DNA of 64,000 nt from Sindora glabra (Eukaryota; Streptophyta; Magnoliopsida; Fabales; Fabaceae). The stretch is taken from NCBI GenBank assembly GCA_020226215.1, contig CM035229.1, positions 86,073,343 through 86,137,342 of the forward strand, written 5' to 3'. Position 1 is the stretch's first letter, and each line of letters opens with the position of its first letter. Under the pieces are notes generated by a model, which was not told the origin of the DNA, searched no databases, and saw only the letters and a program-made list of their open reading frames with translations. Of the stretch, positions 1 through 10,831 are shown piece after piece. Both the position numbers and the translations under genes were made by a program.

Positions 1-304
1 TCAACACAACTTAAAACAAGTGGAAGAAAGTTTAAAATGAAGTAGTGACATGGTTTAGCTACCTTCAATGTCCTTGTGGCTAATAATATGTTACCGTTTC
101 ACTATCTTACCTCTTTGTGAATATGTACATGAATATTTTGTTTAAACAGCTAACCAAATAGGGTAGAATTGCATGTAGAGGTGTAAGGAAACATGTCTCA
201 TTCTTTTTATTAAGTCAGGAATTGTCTCCTCTTGCAAGCATGTCATTAATGTGCGTATCAAAGATGGTAAATTGTTAATTGATCATACAAGGTAATTGGA
301 ATAC
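1..304 (-). other. Non-coding, probable intron of the beta'-COP fragment
   Basis: No coding frame is recognisable. On the minus strand this stretch follows a splice donor (GTATTCC at 304-298) of the beta'-COP exon, so it is most simply the next intron. The following exons, if present, lie outside the window. Confidence 0.45.
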
Positions 305-992
305 CTTCGCAATAGACAAGGCTAAATCTCCTAGTTGCTTCCATTCCGCTTGGCATCACTTTGGACCTCTATAACTATTTCCTGCAATGAAAGAAAATAT
401 ATTGGGCCACTGCAATCAGCAAATAATTGATAATGAAAGACATCTTACTCTAGCAAAAGATTGAACTATCTACTCCTATAAGAAATTTGAAACTTTCACT
501 CTATAACTATTTGGACCTCTATAACTATTTCCTGCAATGAAAGAAAATATATTGGGCCACTGCAATCAGAAAATAATTGATAATGAAAGACATCTTACTC
601 TAGCAAAAGATTGAACTATCTACTCCCATAAGAAATTTGAAACTTTCACTCTATAACTATTTGGACCTCTATAACTATTTCCTGCAATGAAAGAAAATAT
701 ATTGGGCCACTGCAATCAGAAAATAATTGATAATGAAAGACATCTTACTCTAGCAAAAGATTGAACTATCTAATCCCATAAGAAATTTGAAACTTTCACT
801 CTATAACTATTTGGACCTCTATAACTATTTCCTGCAATGAAAGAAAATATATTGGGCCACTGCAATCAGAAAATAATTGATAATGAAAGACATCTTACTC
901 TAGCAAAAGATTGAACTATCTACTCCCATAAGAAATTTGAAACTTTCACTCTAGCAAACATAATTTACCTCAGCAATTTTTAGTTTGCTAAG
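305..992 (-). pseudogene. Coatomer beta'-COP fragment, two internal exons
   Basis: Two short minus-strand exons match the alpha-solenoid part of coatomer subunit beta'-COP, a COPI vesicle coat protein of Golgi-to-ER traffic. Exon 1 is 992-969, bounded by CAG and GTAAAT, and reads LSKLKIAE. Exon 2 is 381-305, bounded by TTGCAG and GTATTC, and reads EIVIEVQSDAK, then, in another frame, WKQLGDLALSIAK. Family members have KLxIAxxIAxEVQSESKWKQLGELA here (recalled, human and plant). Five extra bases (CGGAA) between the K and the W codons break the frame, so this copy is a pseudogene unless spliced otherwise. The intron between the two exons holds three extra copies of the exon 2 acceptor. Same strand as the start exons at 3.3-3.8 kb, but the WD40 exons that should lie between are absent. 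Confidence 0.75.
361..952. repeat. Four tandem copies of a 150-bp unit
   Basis: Copies start at 361, 511, 661 and 811, each opening with TTGGACCTCTATAACTATTT. They differ by only a few bases and the last one ends near 952. Read on the minus strand, each unit contains intron sequence, a 3' splice site (TTTCATTGCAG) and the first 21 or so bases of the beta'-COP exon at 381-305. The copy junctions share the short homology CTATAACTAT, which fits unequal exchange or slippage. Confidence 0.97.
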
Positions 993-2143
993 CTGTACAT
1001 AGACTTGTCAAAACAGGCTAACCAAATCTTATCAAGCTAATCCAATGGACAAAAACTGTACGTCGGGTGCCAGATTACTTTTTCACTAAGTTGGATTCAG
1101 ATCAGGTTGTTACAGTCCCAGTCCTAGGTCGACATTTATCAGACAGGTTCAAACAGATTTTTATAACCCGTTACATACTTATATTTTATTATTATTATCA
1201 TATTAGTTATTTATTCATTATTAGTTTTATATCATTAATTAAAATATATTATTATAATTATTAAATATAATTATATTTTATTATTATTATCACTTAAAAT
1301 TTTATTAAAAGGATGAAATTAAGATAAATTTATTAAAATAATTAAAATAAAAATTATACCTTTTTTAAATTTTAAAAAGATTAAACATAAATTCTTTTAA
1401 AAAAGAAAGTAAGAAAATTTTTAACTATTAATGTAGTTTTATTCCTAATTTATTAGTATATATTTTTTAGGATATACTAGTAACTTTTCAATAAATTAAA
1501 ATTTTAAATTAAAATCTATCACCTTTAATACATAAAAGAAAATATTCATTAAAAATAATTTGATTACTTGTAAAAAATTATTTATAAAAATGCATTTAAT
1601 TTAAATTAGTTAATTTTAAATTTGAAATATAATAATTAATAAAATTTATAATCAAAATCATATATTAAAAATTTTAGGTGATCAGTTAATAATGAGAAAC
1701 TTTAAATTTTAGATTAAAATTCCTTCTTATGATCATTATTATATATTATTATTATTATTATTATAATTACTCTTATTATTATGAAATATAATTATATTTT
1801 ATTATTATCACTTAAAAATTATTATTATTATTGTTGTTTAATAGAACTAAAAATAAAAAAAAATTAAGACAACAATTTTTAACGTAAAAAACCCTCATTA
1901 AAAAGGATAAAAATCACGTGACTTAATTCAGAAAAATTTTACTATTAAATAAAATGAATACAAATAATTTGCTAACAAAATTTATAACATATGAATATAT
2001 TACTATTTTTAATTATCTCCTTCACCCGATGATGATCCATCTTTTTGCAAATTATTTTGTTGTCTATCTTCTGCATCAAATTAATCCTTTAAATAAATAA
2101 CCATATCTAAATTTTGATCATTCATAGGTTATCTAAAATTCGT
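993..2143. other. AT-rich stretch, possible 3' end of the hAT element
   Basis: No gene is seen. The part from 1060 to 1180 is less AT-rich and contains CAGGTTC and TATAACCCG. Such motifs are common near hAT element ends, so this may be the outer 3' part of the hAT copy at 2144-3230; I could not find an 8-bp target duplication. From 1180 to 1310 and 1735 to 1830 there are TTA/ATT simple repeats. No beta'-COP exon is recognisable here, although several would be expected. Confidence 0.4.
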
Positions 2144-3230
2144 TCACCAAGAGAAAATGCACTTTTTTGATACTACTAAAGATATTGAAGAGGTTAGTAT
2201 ATTACGTGCCATAAGAGAACGTATAAGATATTGTGTCATTTGTACTTTCCACCATTTTAAAATGACAAAATTTGGCATATTAATTACAATAAGTGTAAAC
2301 AAATAAGAACTTAATTTATTATTGATTGAAGGAGTATCATCAATTAAATTTAAAAAGTCATTATATTCTTTATGAAATGGAATATTCATTTTTAAAGAAG
2401 ATGAAGAACCCATGTATGAATGTGAATAACTAAATTTATTACTATATGCTTGAAACATTTCTAACAATAAATTATTTATATCATTCATGTAAAACTCTAA
2501 GTCAAATTTATATTGTATATTTTCATGATACTTTTATAGCAATTTTTTTACTCTTTCTTGTCTAACTCTAGGATCTATAATTGCAATTATAACATATAGA
2601 CAAGGAATGTTTCTAAAATATTTATTTCATTTTGGTAAACATTCATTAACAATAATTTCAAACCTATTAATACTTTCAAATTTTAAAAATACAGAACTAC
2701 AATTAAGTAAAACACCAAGTATTGAGTGAGATGTAAGATAATAAAATTTCAAATAAAAGATTAGTTGTTCTATAAAATATTTGTAAAAATTATAAGTAAA
2801 TTTGTGCCCTTTTCCATTCAACATCTTCAAGATGATGATTAACTTGAATATTTGTTGAATAAAAACTATTTATAACATCTTTATACTCTAAGCAAAATTC
2901 CAACATTTTAAAAGTAAAATTCCATCTTGTATAAATATCTTGTGGAGGCATCTTAAGTTTTTTAGACATTTGAATATATAATTGTTTCCAATCATGCTTT
3001 CTAACTGACGATGATTTGATATATAAAACTATATTTCTAAGATTTTGTATAAGTATAGAAATAACTTTTAATGTATCTTGAACAACTAAATTTAAAATGT
3101 GACATGCACATCTAAGATGAAAAAATTGATCTTCAAGAATACAATTTAAAATTGGAATTAAAATTTTAATAGCACTAATATTAGTAGATGCATTATCAAA
3201 ATCTTTGCACAAATTTTCTGTTGTCAGCAC
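2144..3230 (-). pseudogene. hAT-superfamily transposase, 5'-truncated and broken
   Basis: The minus strand encodes pieces of a plant hAT (Ac/RICESLEEPER-type) DDE transposase. The first piece (3230-2790) has DNAS, then FHLRCACHILNLVVQDTL, a KSSSxRKxxW segment and PQDIYTRWNFTFKMLE, the usual order of the catalytic core. The last piece (2488-2144) has the C-terminal hAT dimerisation region with NVPNF/LKWW-like and SLMARNILT motifs and a degraded S-x-x-S-E-x-x-F box. The link between them (2830-2490) is full of stops and frame changes. The N-terminal BED zinc finger is not found: the sequence upstream is beta'-COP intron. The element is dead. Confidence 0.88.
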
Positions 3231-3298
3231 ATAAGTTTCATTTTACAAGGATTGACAATCAATAATATATCAATATCAAATGGTTTGAAGCCGCGTAC

Positions 3299-3810
3299 CT
3301 TGATATCAAGCCTGAGAGGCTGCAAAATACCAAAGAAATTCCAGAAAAATGAAAAACAATCATCATATCTTAATAACAAATATGAACAGAGCGAAGAAGC
3401 GCTAACAACACAATCCAGAAAAACGAGCTAAATTAAATTAAACTGGGGGTTCGTTGCTAGCAAAACTAACAGAAACTTTAGCCAAAAATAAGTCTGAGTT
3501 CATAACTATCATCTGTTATGATCCTCCCAATACCTAGTTCCAATAGAAAATTAGATCAAAGGGGAATTATATAACCGAGGTTACCATTTCCGGGACTTGA
3601 AGTGTAAGACTGCAAAAACCTGTGCGATGAAGGTAAAGGATTGAGAACAGAAGCTTCTGGAATTCAAGTTGAGTTGCACAAATGTTGTGTGATCAGAAGA
3701 ATTGAGCACTGGCCTTTGGGCGATGAATGAGGACTGGCTGCTGGCGCTGAACGAGTGTCGATTACCTTTTAAGTCTCTTCGGTCTTCGCTCACGGCAAAG
3801 GACGGGGACT
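3299..3810 (-). pseudogene. 5' end of a beta'-COP gene: leader exon, ATG and exon 2
   Basis: On the minus strand a GC-richer leader (about 3810-3588) has no ATG until its last codon, ATG at 3587-3585, which sits directly on a donor site (ATG then GTAACC). The intron 3584-3320 ends in TTTTGCAG. A 21-nt exon (3319-3299) then reads PLRLDIK and ends at donor GTACGC. Joined, the start reads MPLRLDIK, the N-terminus of coatomer beta'-COP. The next exons (WD40 propeller) are not found downstream; a hAT relic lies there instead. Either intron 2 is very large and the fragments at 305-992 are displaced, or most of the gene was deleted. The start exon looks well preserved, so a promoter may persist. I count it as part of a broken gene. 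Confidence 0.7.
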
Positions 3811-4398
3811 AACAAACTTTTATTTCTTATTTTAGTCTAAATTTTAATGTCATGCTATTATACGAGAACAAATTGATGATATATTAGAATCATATTATTT
3901 AGTATATTGTATAAAATTTAATAATATAGAATATGAATTATATAAATTTACAATTGAAATTTATATTATATTTAGGAAATTTAAATAAATTATATAATTT
4001 ATTTAAATTTTTTTATATATTTAACTTTGTAGAAGATTATTCATTATATAGACAATGGTATAAGGACAGATATAATAATATTAAGATGAATTTTAAATTA
4101 TTAAAATTTAAAAATATTTTTAATTTTTTACTTCTCTCTTGTATATTTTTTATATAATTAAAATTAGAAAAATATTTTACATTGATATTTATATTTTAAT
4201 TTAATATTTTTAAATTTTTATTTGGCAATATTATACTATATTTATAATAGTTGTAAATATTGTATATTATTTTTTAAATATTTTTCAAGGTCTTACACAA
4301 GGTACTTATCAATTTTTATATTATTAAATTAATTTATTATAAATTTTCATTAATTGATTATACCAATATATGCAAATATATATTAGTGTATACACACA
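3811..4398. other. AT-rich spacer
   Basis: Very AT-rich. It would contain the promoter of the beta'-COP start exon on the minus strand, but no convincing TATA box at a fixed distance can be picked. Nothing else is recognisable. Confidence 0.5.
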
Positions 4399-4405
4399 TC
4401 ACTCA

Positions 4406-4441
<36 letters not shown>
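4399..4441. repeat. Compound (CT)n(CA)n microsatellite
   Basis: An uninterrupted CT run passes directly into a CA run. Confidence 0.97.
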
Positions 4442-6688
4442 AACATATATGTACATTTGTATATGTGTAATGATAAAAATATGTAATATTGTTTTATTAC
4501 CATAATATAAATCTTTAATTTATATACATTATCATATGTTATTATTAAAGGACATTTTGGTATAATCATGTATTTTAAATTTATTTTAAACAATTTTATT
4601 ATTTTTTCTACATTTTTGGCATTTTCATTTAGCTTATTATTTTTTTCAAGTCTATACATTCTTTTACAATATGATAACAAATAAAAATAAAATAATTTTA
4701 TATAAACATTGGTTTTATATAATAACAAAGTAAATTTAATATAATATATTATTTTATTTTATACAATGATAATTTTTATAATATATTATACGGTGTTTCA
4801 AATGAAATTTTAATTTTTAATTGCAGATAAACTTTTTGCTCAGCATTCCAACTATTGAATTGGTTTTAAATTAAGAATTAAGAAGGTATAAACGTAATTT
4901 TGATGTCTTAAAATATAAATTATACAATTTTGATCTTTCTATTTTAAAATTATTTATTTTCATCTCCTTAAAAATCTAATTGAATTAATTTTGATCGTAC
5001 TCTTAATTCTCCAAGAACTAACAGAATTGTTGACATGAACTTGTTATTTCCACCTTGTCAGCAAGTTATAATTATTTCATTTACAACATGGCAACTTATT
5101 AAAAAATAAATTTAATTTAAAATTTTACATAAAAATAAAGGAAATCTAAAAAGGGAGCAAAATATCAAAACCCCACCTCACGACTCAGAGATCCACACAG
5201 CCGGAACTAAAACAAAAATTCACAACCTTTGATCAAATTATAATCTGTAACTTTCATAATACAACCTATCACTCCAATTGGACATTTGCGAAAAAGGATC
5301 AAGAATAGATTCGTGAGTATACTTCCCAGGAGTTTATGCACTAATCTCTTTTAACACACCGGTTTCTCTTCCACTTCATATATCTAAGGATTACTCGACT
5401 TTGGCTTTGTTTATTTTAACAAATTTTTTTTTTATAAAATATATTTATAAAATATTAGGATGATAAAATATTTTATTTATTTAATGTTAAATATAAAAAG
5501 TATGTGAAAAGTAATTTTATTTATTTTAGAGAGAAATTTACTTATTTTATTATCATAATTTTAGATATTTTTTTTAAATAAAATATATAATATCGTTTTT
5601 GACATTATGAATTGCTAGCAAAATTATTCTTAAATTATATAAAGTTTTAATTTTATCTATGAATAATGATCAATACAAATAATTTCGTCCCTTCATACAA
5701 TAGTTTAAGAATAAAATTGTCTATATAGAGGGATGAAATTGTCTGTACAGTCATTATTCAAGAGCAAAATTGCAATTTTGTACAGTTTAAAGACCATTTT
5801 ACCAATATAATATTTTATAATTTTAAGGACAGAATTATTAATTTTATCATGTTTTTAATTATAATATAAGGAACATGTTACTCTTTTATTAATATATATA
5901 TGCAAATATTATTTTTTTATGAATTTTTTTTCTAATAAAACAAATAGAGTTAATGAATTACTCTTTCTTATGGAACCTCTCATTAATTCACCAACAAAAT
6001 TTGTTTTTGATTTAGGTTCTCCATCTGTCTAGGTTCACTGTGCATGAATGGAGTCTTTACGTTTTTTGATCAAATCATTTTTTTGTCAATCAATCTAGTG
6101 CTTAGTAGCAAAATCCCATGAAATTAAAGCTTATAGTAAAGGAAAACTTGCAGATTGAAAATAATAAGTGAAAATTTTTATAAAGCAAAATTATTAATTT
6201 GGTCATTTAGAGAAAGGTCCTCTATTATGATCGTGGCCGTCCCTTCCACCATTACCAGAAAGAGGTGGAAAGGAGAACCAAAGTTTATTTAGTAATATTT
6301 GAAAAGATTGTTAATATTTCTATAGACTATATATAATTAATTAATAAAAGAATTATTATTAATTAGGCTTTATGTATATGACAATTTTATATGGGCAAAT
6401 GAACAGTTAGCCTAATACTAGTAAACAAGGTTGGGTCCTATGATGGATAGGATCTAAAACTTAGATTGAGTCCTAGGTTTTTTGCTCCATTAATGAGACC
6501 CACTGCATAGAGACTGAGAGATTGTTGAAGAAGAGATTCTCTAGTATATTAGTGTGAAAGCTTATGTTTTAGATGGTAGGTATTTATAAATTATGTCAAT
6601 GATATTAATTTAATTTCTTTTGTCTCCTGTTAATCATATGCAATTAAAAGCCAAGATTAAAGTTAAATTTTATAAATATATCTTGCAT
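4442..6688. other. AT-rich spacer
   Basis: No coding region is recognised. A patch at 5150-5400 is less AT-rich but shows no frame I can place. The part from 6380 to 6688 could be a worn LTR, because a PBS-like sequence follows it at 6689. Confidence 0.5.
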
Positions 6689-6700
6689 TTGATATCAGAG
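6689..6700 (+). promoter_or_regulatory. Possible degraded Copia primer-binding site
   Basis: TTGATATCAGAG differs at two positions from the initiator-tRNA-Met complement TGGTATCAGAG used by plant Copia elements. It lies upstream of, and in the same orientation as, the old Copia relic starting at 8.2 kb, so it may mark the end of that element's 5' LTR. Confidence 0.25.
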
Positions 6701-6973
6701 TTTGGTTTTGGCTTTTGGTTGTAGTTGATTATTAGAGGAATTTTGAATCAATATTGTTGTCTTTCATAAGAAATTTATGCTAATGATAATTTCAATTATT
6801 ACAATGATAAATGCTTCCATAGTTGTTTTGGAATTTCTATATTGTGTTCTTCTTCTATGAATGTGTGCTTGTATGGTTCTATATATATACATAATATTAC
6901 AATAATCATAAAAATTGAAACTTGGTAGAGAACTAATACAAAATCATGAAATTTAGTGGAAATTGCATAAGAC

Positions 6974-7042
<69 letters not shown>

Positions 7043-8220
7043 AACCAAAATGAATAGTGCTAACCACCATATTTATGTTGAAAAACCTCTGTGTTTTGCC
7101 ATGCAATTAGGATAAGATTAAGAATAAAATATAGGTAGAAAGAATCAAGTGTTTTAAGGGTGTATGATATGTGAGAAACATCATAAAACATGTTAAAACC
7201 CCTTTAATCATTCGGAACCTTTATAACCTCCATAACTACAAATCTTTGTTTTTGGAAAATTTGAAACTGCATTTTTTGGGTTGTTTTAGGCTAAGGATCA
7301 ACCAATTAAGTAGTGGGAGGTTGAAAGGAGAAAATGTTGGGTAACAAAATCATGAAAATTGCATATAAGATTATATAAAGTGAGCTAGAAAACTTCCAGG
7401 TTGAAAATTAAGTTTGTCGTGGTGATAAAGCTTCGATTCTGCCGAAGGAGATGATTTGTAGTGTATCTCATGTCACACCCAACTGCACAGTTGGCACATG
7501 GGGGCCACACATCACCTTGCTGGTAGTTAGTGGTAATGCACATATCAACAAGCTTCACTCTTCAAGCCCTTTTCAATAGATATTTTTTTAGAATTTTTAG
7601 AATAAAATTAATTTTAATTAATTTTTACCCCTTTTATTTCAATATACAAACAGGCTTATTTTAAGTTAAATTTTTTATTGGATATTCTTTGTTATATTGT
7701 TCATTACCTAGAATTTTTGTACAATTTTTAGACATTATTTGTGTATGTTAATGATTTTTGGAGTATTATTTTATAAAAAGGAAATTATGAATAACTTACA
7801 CAATGCCATGAAAAGTTTATGTGATTGTGTACCCATTTTCGTGGGGCTAATTGCATGAATTTTTGGTTTAATTTTAATGAAAAATTATTATTTACAAATG
7901 AGAGGTAGTACTAATGACATAAATATCTTTCAACATTATATTATTAATACAGTCCATTGGCTATAATATAAATGTAGAATTGGATGTTGTGTATTTAAAA
8001 TATTTAATGCCCTTCAGTGTTGATATTTTAAAGGCATAATATTTGATTCTTGTATTATATTGTAAAGTCTAAAATGCCCTTTAATATTTAATTTTATAAT
8101 ACAATATTGTGTGTGGTTGCATATTTAAATGTTATGAGGAAAACATTAACATGATTATGTTATACATATATTAATATTTAATGTATTATTCCTTAGTTAT
8201 TATGCAATAAAATTTCGAAA
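6701..8220. other. Spacer, possibly untranslated leader of the old Copia element
   Basis: No gag frame is recognisable. The stretch includes a long (AT)n run at 6975-7040 and a GC-richer patch near 7430-7570. If 6689 is a primer-binding site this would be leader and lost gag. Confidence 0.3.
6975..7040. repeat. (AT)n microsatellite
   Basis: Uninterrupted AT dinucleotide run of about 65 bases. Confidence 0.97.
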
Positions 8221-9160
8221 AGATAATAAACGAGACAATGAAAGAAGACTAGGCCAATGTTTGTTTTGAGTCCAATCTAACAGATGTGTCATTAGATGCT
8301 TAGTGGCTTGATACCAGTTCTATAATTCATGTCACCAACTCATCTCAATTATTGGGAAATTATAGAAAACCAAGTATTGGTGAATTGATTGTGAGAGTGG
8401 GAAATGGTGAGAAAGTGAAAGTAGAACTTATTAAGGATATGTGTTTGTGATTGTTCGCTAGAGATGAGTTGATGCTTAAAGATGTGGTCTTTATGCCTTC
8501 CATGAGAAGGAACTTGATATTAGTTATAACTTTAGATCTCCAAAGGTATTTTTGTAATTTTAAAGGTAAGAAGGTGAATCTATTCCAAGGCTTAACTATT
8601 GTAAGCACTGGTGAACTAGTAAATTAACTGAATAGGATAAATTTGGATCCGAATTCCTTTTAACATTGGTAACATAATCATAGGGAAGAATAGAAATAGA
8701 ATTAAAGAAAACTTCCTAATCTTATGACATAGACATTTAGGTCATATTTCTAGAGATTGAATTCAAAGGTTAATTAGAGAAGGTGTTCTGTATAATCTAA
8801 ACTTCTTTGATCTAGACACCTATATAGATTGTATTAAAGAAAAACTCATTGCTAAAGCTAAAAAAGGAAAAAGAGTTAGAAAATAAGAGGCGCTGGAACT
8901 TATTCATACTAATATCTATAGTCCTATCACACTTATAGCCATGGGAGGTCATAAATACTTCATTACTTTAATTGATGATTATTCATATTTTAGATGGATA
9001 GAGTAATTTATGAAAAAAATCAAAGTCCTTAGATGCATTCAAGACATTCAAGGCAGCAGTCGAACTTAAGTATAGCATAAAAATTAAGCGTGTTAATTTT
9101 AATCGAAGAAAAGAGTACTATGATAGATATAATGTGATTAGGAGAAACCTAGGTCCATTT
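8221..9160 (+). pseudogene. Old Copia element, part 1: protease to integrase start
   Basis: First of three separated pieces of one old Copia polyprotein. Around 8304 it reads WLDTSSIIHVTNS, the protease active-site region with DTS where DSG or DTG is usual, followed by the VGNGEKV segment. A pre-integrase region follows with a HLGHIS motif of the integrase zinc finger near 8725, and the start of the integrase core near 8900-9000 (LIHTN, FITLIDDYS). Stops and frameshifts are frequent. The relic stops exactly at the LTR starting at 9161 and resumes at 18392. The duplicated CATTT (9156-9160 and 18387-18391) accounts for the seam. Confidence 0.85.
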
Positions 9161-10818
9161 TGTTGGTGTGTCCTAGAACCAATCATATAGATAATTGAAG
9201 TTATATACAATGTATTATATTTTATTTTAGGTAATTTAATTATTATATTTTATTTTTATAATTTTATTATTATTATGCACAATTTATAACTTAATATAAT
9301 AATTATCCTTAGAATAGCTTCGCTATTCCTAAAATGCCCCTAGTTAAGTATTATTATAAAAATGATAGTAATAATACATCGAGACTAGCATGTATAGTGA
9401 CTGATGATTATGAATCATGGATATGTGATATCAAGTCAATACATGAGTACATTGTTAGTGAACAATGTACTGGATTGACCCACTATGAGAATATTGCATG
9501 GATAAACATATCATAAGTTATTCTCATATGATCACAAATACACATAAACCTTTGACTTGAAGTCACTACGGTTCCCTATATGAGGAATTACTCACTTTAA
9601 TATTGTCCTATGTCACTTTTAATCAGGATGACAAGTAGGGCATTGATTGGGTGTGTCATAAATCGTGCAGAGGGAAGTGAGTGATGTAGATGGAATATTG
9701 TTATTCTTGTATAAAAGAGAAATATCATTGGGTCCTTTGATTGAGTGAGACTTAGAAATGTATGGCCATACTCAATTGAATTAATATGTGATATTAATAA
9801 TTTATTTTAAGTTTACTCAGTATCAATAAATATAAATTGAACATTGACGAGGATGACACATTCCATGCCTTCAGTTCAATTTGGATATTATTACAAAAGG
9901 GTTATGATGCAAAATGTTGATCATGTATTAGGTGGATGTCGAATCACAGACATTCTTACTACTTGAGTGGCAGTGATGTATTGCTAGATACCGCTTACTG
10001 TCTATGACTCAATAATGAGTCATTGTCAACATAGTAAGAACCTACAGGGTTACACAAAAGGAGTAGGAATAAGATAATAATTAATTGGACTTTAATTATA
10101 TTAATATCCAATTAATTAGACTTATTTTTGTGCATATATATATATTATTAAGAATGATAAATTCACATAATATATATATATATATATTATGTGATATTAT
10201 TTGATATTAAAATAATATCAAATAATTACGTTATCAGATATTAGATAAATATATTATGAGATAATATTATTTTGATATTTGATAACTATATGCAATTATC
10301 TAATATTAAGATATTTATATTATGAGATAATATTATCTAATGTTAGATAATTAATAAATAAGTCATATCTCTCCTCATTATCTCTAGGATAAGGATAAAA
10401 TGAGTTGTTAAGCGTGATTAGGATTTTGGAAGTATTATCCTAGTAGGACTAGGATTGTGGCTTGCCTAAGTTCTATAAAAGGGGGCTTGAGGGCAGCACA
10501 TTAAAAAGACGCTCAAATCTTCCAGACAAACCCTAAATCACTCAGAAAACATTCAATCCTAATTCCTAGAGAAAAAAATGCATCCTAGCAGATTCGTGGA
10601 GGGTGAGAGGTCATTGTTCACTCCGTGTTAATACCGTAGAGACGCTGTACCTTCCGATCGACGTTTGATTCATCCATTCTCAAATTTTGATCAGTAGAAA
10701 CATGAGTGCCCAATAAGTAAAACCCTAATCATTGATTTTTGCTTTTTGCATGGATCCTAGGTAGAATTCGGATCAAATTTTGAATTTTCGCTGCATATGA
10801 TAATCTGAATTACTAATA
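9161..10818 (+). repeat. 5' LTR of the Copia element
   Basis: Begins TGTTGGTGTGTCCTAG and ends CTAATA just before the primer-binding site. A TATA box (TATAAAA) lies at 10474-10480, followed by GGGGGCTTGAGGGCAGCAC. The U3 part contains a perfect 13-bp-arm hairpin at 10197-10225 and a hairpin at 9435-9479. Confidence 0.93.
10474..10480 (+). promoter_or_regulatory. LTR TATA box
   Basis: TATAAAA within TTCTATAAAAGGGGGCTTGA. The same block recurs in the 3' LTR (near 18042) and in the two solo LTRs, as expected for the element's own promoter. Confidence 0.8.
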
Positions 10819-10819
10819 G

Positions 10820-10831
10820 TGGTATCAGAGC
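10820..10831 (+). promoter_or_regulatory. Primer-binding site (initiator tRNA-Met)
   Basis: TGGTATCAGAGC, the standard plant Copia sequence complementary to initiator tRNA-Met, two bases after the LTR end. Confidence 0.95.

Noticed and set aside
361..952. Repeat array as a CRISPR-like array
   Set aside because: The units are contiguous 150-bp direct copies without unique spacers, in plant DNA, and are explained by amplification of an intron-exon boundary.
3581..3793. Open frame read through the beta'-COP leader exon
   Set aside because: It has no ATG start in its body and overlaps a segment better explained as a 5' untranslated exon ending in ATG and a donor site.
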